Assembly: GCA_029012165.1 (NCBI GenBank)
Contig: JAQXLO010000154.1
Location: 1 to 7,288, forward strand
DNA length: 7,288 bases
From: Oscillospiraceae bacterium
Lineage (GTDB): Bacteria > Bacillota > Clostridia > Oscillospirales > Acutalibacteraceae
Direction: 5' to 3'
The position numbers and the translations under genes were made by a program. A model generated the notes under the pieces. The model searched no databases. It was not told the DNA's origin and saw only the letters and a program-made list of their open reading frames with translations. This document shows positions 5,391-7,288 of this stretch, piece after piece (within the stretch, counting starts at the first letter, position 1; the number at the start of each line of letters is the position of its first letter).

Positions 5391-6332
5391 TTACTTTTTA
5401 CGTTTTTCTTCGAGCCATGCCAAAAGATCCTTCAGTACATCCTTGGCGTTGGTCTCGTTGAACAGCTCATGGCGGGCACCGTCATACAGCTTGAGGATCA
5501 CATCCTCATGCCCTGTCTTTTTCAGATCGCTGTTCACCTGCCGCACACCCTTGCCGTAGGCGCCGACGGGATCCATCGAGCCGGAAATGAGCAGCATCGG
5601 CAGCTTTTTGGGCACGCTTTTGTACCACGACTTTTCGGAAACCGACTTGAGCAGAGTAAACATATCTTTATAACCGGCGGTGGTGAACAAAAAACCGCAC
5701 AGGGGATCGGCGATATACTGATCCACTTCCTGCGTGTCACGGCTGAGCCAGTCGAAAGCGGTGCGGGGATTGTCATATTTTTTATTGTATGTGCCGAAGG
5801 CAATATGGTCGATGAACGCACTGCGGTAGTGCTCGCCCTTGAATTTTTCCAGCAGCCCGGCAAGGGCAATGCCTGCGGCGGCGCCGGGATTTTCTCCGCT
5901 GGTGCCGCAGAACACGGCGCCCTGCAGATCCTTGCCGTACTGGGCGGCATAGGAGCGGGCAACAAAGGAACCCATGCTGTGTCCGAGCAGGAAGATGGGA
6001 CGGTTCGGATATTTGTCCGCCGCCTTCACCGTCAGGATGCGGGTGTCCCGCACGAGGCATTTCCAGCCGTCCTTTTCGCCGAAATAGCCCAATTCCTCCT
6101 CGTTTGCGGCGGATCTGCCGTGTCCGGCGTGGTCGTGGATGAACACCGCATAGCCGTGGTACGCCAAGTAGTACGCCATCGTCCGATAGCGTTCCCCGTG
6201 CTCCGCCATGCCGTGCACGACCTGCAAAACCGCTTTCACCTCATTGGGATCGGCGGGGGCAAAGGAACGTGCAAAAATGTCCCCCGTGCCTGTGGTGGAT
6301 GCAAATTTATATTCCTCCCGGATAATGTCCAT
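5391..6332 (-). CDS. Alpha/beta hydrolase, serine aminopeptidase/monoacylglycerol lipase-like (S33 type)
   Basis: This 313-residue protein has the layout of lysophospholipase/monoacylglycerol lipase-like hydrolases. HGMAEHGERY at residues 40-49 holds the HG oxyanion-hole motif, DHAGHGRS follows at 67-74, and the nucleophile elbow GHSMG at 117-121 puts the catalytic Ser at 119. Asp254 (in SGSMDPVG) and His288 (in DGARHEL) complete the triad. A cap region of about 145-235 lies between the core halves. It likely cleaves an ester of a small lipid or similar substrate in the cytoplasm; the substrate cannot be told. The frame is open to 6470, but the start at 6332 is chosen because the family N-terminus begins there and the extended -10 promoter lies inside the extra stretch. 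The ribosome binding site (AAAGGCGG) is weak. It is the first gene of the operon. Confidence 0.9.
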   Translation of the reverse strand: MDIIREEYKFASTTGTGDIFARSFAPADPNEVKAVLQVVHGMAEHGERYRTMAYYLAYHGYAVFIHDHAGHGRSAANEEELGYFGEKDGWKCLVRDTRILTVKAADKYPNRPIFLLGHSMGSFVARSYAAQYGKDLQGAVFCGTSGENPGAAAGIALAGLLEKFKGEHYRSAFIDHIAFGTYNKKYDNPRTAFDWLSRDTQEVDQYIADPLCGFLFTTAGYKDMFTLLKSVSEKSWYKSVPKKLPMLLISGSMDPVGAYGKGVRQVNSDLKKTGHEDVILKLYDGARHELFNETNAKDVLKDLLAWLEEKRKK

Positions 6333-6362
6333 GTCGATACCGCCTTTACAATAGGATATTTT

Positions 6363-6373
6363 ATTATACCATA
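6363..6373 (-). promoter_or_regulatory. Extended -10 promoter for the hydrolase operon
   Basis: On the minus strand TATGGTATAAT reads as TG-G-TATAAT, an extended -10 with a perfect hexamer (plus 6363-6368). No good -35 box is found at 16-18 bases. The transcript would start about 24 bases before the hydrolase ATG. Confidence 0.7.
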
Positions 6374-6520
6374 AGCGCCGGATATTGGGAAAGCCTTTCT
6401 TGACAACTTGCAAAAATTTGTCACATTTCTCAAAAGCACCCATTAAAATTTGTGAACAATAGATAATCAAAGACAGAAAAGCATATAAATGTTTTTATAT
6501 TCGGTTCACATTCCGTTCAT
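6374..6520. promoter_or_regulatory. AT-rich divergent intergenic region with short repeats
   Basis: This stretch lies between the two divergent promoter cores and holds no gene. AAAATTTGT occurs twice in the same orientation (6413-6421 and 6445-6453), 32 bases apart, and TGTGAAC at 6451-6457 is the inverse of GTTCACA at 6504-6510. These could be sites for one or more regulators acting on both promoters, but repeats this short arise by chance in AT-rich DNA. Confidence 0.35.
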
Positions 6521-6525
6521 AAAAA

Positions 6526-6536
6526 TATGGTATAAT
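6526..6536 (+). promoter_or_regulatory. Extended -10 promoter for the citrate synthase gene
   Basis: TATGGTATAAT is a perfect -10 hexamer (6531-6536) with the TGn extension. The -35 region at about 6508-6513 is weak. The start would be near 6543, leaving a leader of about 27 bases before the gene. Confidence 0.75.
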
Positions 6537-6569
6537 TTATCAAATACACCAAAGGAAGGAGACACCCCC

Positions 6570-7288
6570 ATGAAAAGAGACTATTCCGTCATCACTCCGC
6601 AGATACAGAGGCTTGCCGATCTGTGCAGTGCAGACTGCCGCATTGACCCGTCTCTGTACGTCGAACTCGGCGTCAACCGTGGTCTGCGTGACCTCAACGG
6701 CAACGGCGTTTTGACGGGGCTGACCGAGATCTCCGAGATCACGGCCAAGGAGGAAGTGGACGGACAGGTTGTTCCCTGTGAAGGACGGTTGTACTACCGT
6801 GGCTATGACATCAAGGATCTGGTGGCCGGCTTCATTGCCGACGACCGCTTCGGCTTTGAGGAGGTCGTCTACCTTTTACTGTTCGGCGAACTGCCGCAGG
6901 CGAAAGAACTTGCCGACTTCCGCACCCTGCTTGCCGATTACCGTTCCCTGCCCAATTCCTTCGTGCGGGATATCATCATGAAATCTCCCAGCCGGGACAT
7001 GATGAACTCTCTGGCACGCAGCGTGCTGATGCTGTACTCCTACGACAACAAACCCGACGACACCTCCATCCCCAACGTCCTGCGCCAGTGCTTACAGCTG
7101 ATCGCCATGTTCCCGCTGCTGTCCGTCTACGGCTATCAGGCGTACGACTACTACGTCTGTGACAACAACAGCTTCTTCATCCACGAGCCGGATCCGAAGC
7201 TCTCCACCGCCGAAAACATCCTGCATATGCTGCGCCTGAACAGCAAATACACCAAGCTGGAGGCACGCATCCTCGACCTTGCGCTGAT
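6570..7288 (+). CDS. Citrate synthase, N-terminal part (runs off the window)
   Basis: I translated 239 codons from the ATG at 6570 to the window end without a stop. The product condenses acetyl-CoA and oxaloacetate to citrate, the first step of the oxidative or biosynthetic citrate branch. The family signature GRLYYRGYDIKDLV at about residues 72-85, preceded by NGVLTGLTEISEI (45-57), identifies the citrate/2-methylcitrate synthase family. The catalytic His and Asp lie beyond the window, so activity and whether it is citrate- or methylcitrate-type cannot be judged. The N-terminus of about 45 residues before the core is of the longer kind I recall for clostridial enzymes. AAGGAG lies eight bases before the ATG. 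It is transcribed away from the hydrolase operon. The gene symbol is left empty because the type is unresolved. Confidence 0.9.
   Translation, partial: MKRDYSVITPQIQRLADLCSADCRIDPSLYVELGVNRGLRDLNGNGVLTGLTEISEITAKEEVDGQVVPCEGRLYYRGYDIKDLVAGFIADDRFGFEEVVYLLLFGELPQAKELADFRTLLADYRSLPNSFVRDIIMKSPSRDMMNSLARSVLMLYSYDNKPDDTSIPNVLRQCLQLIAMFPLLSVYGYQAYDYYVCDNNSFFIHEPDPKLSTAENILHMLRLNSKYTKLEARILDLAL

Noticed and set aside
4401..6374. 657-codon open frame on the plus strand
   Set aside because: It lies antisense to the hydrolase, the 99-residue gene and the propeller gene, all of which show motifs and ribosome binding sites. Its product has no recognisable motif and is a by-product of codon bias on the coding strand.
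6400..6405. TTGACA on the plus strand as a -35 box
   Set aside because: No acceptable -10 hexamer lies 16-18 bases downstream, and the citrate synthase promoter is more than 100 bases away.
6333..6470. N-terminal extension of the hydrolase
   Set aside because: It contains the -10 box and AT-rich promoter DNA, and its translation does not resemble the family.
1..7288. CRISPR array, tRNA, rRNA, transposase or phage genes
   Set aside because: No regularly spaced repeats, cloverleaf-like segments or transposase/integrase motifs were seen on either strand.

Overview
The window looks like a low-to-mid GC Firmicutes chromosome, most likely a Clostridia member of the Ruminococcus/Oscillospiraceae type. 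The grounds are the rpmG-secE-nusG-rplK-rplA order, strong GGAGG ribosome binding sites, -35/-10 promoters of the vegetative type, and an intergenic repeat that resembles spurious 'hypothetical protein' repeats I remember from Ruminococcaceae genomes. This is inference from gene content and style; no species is claimed.

Layout. Bases 1-317 hold no credible gene. They hold a structured intergenic element with nested perfect inverted repeats. Bases 318-2907 are one minus-strand translation/secretion operon: promoter at 2879-2907, an 80-nt leader that can fold into a terminator-like hairpin, then rpmG (L33), secE, nusG, rplK (L11) and rplA (L1), closed by a strong intrinsic terminator at 318-349. 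Ribosomal genes rplJ and rplL, often next in this cluster, do not follow. SecE carries a long Ala/Thr/Glu-rich tail beyond its membrane segment.

Bases 2952-6332 are a second minus-strand operon, read before the ribosomal one: an alpha/beta hydrolase with an intact Ser-Asp-His triad, an unrecognised 99-residue protein, and a 696-residue protein joining an N-terminal beta-propeller to a C-terminal helical, probably alpha/alpha-barrel, domain. The gaps are 12 and 36 bases, so the three are probably co-transcribed. The propeller protein has no signal peptide or membrane span and is the least explained gene here.

Bases 6333-6569 are a divergent intergenic region. It contains two extended -10 promoters with the same 11-base core, one driving the hydrolase operon and the other driving a citrate synthase gene that starts at 6570 and runs off the window end.

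Most of the window is ordinary housekeeping sequence. The parts that merit a second look are the 1-250 element, the rpmG leader, the SecE tail and the propeller-enzyme operon.
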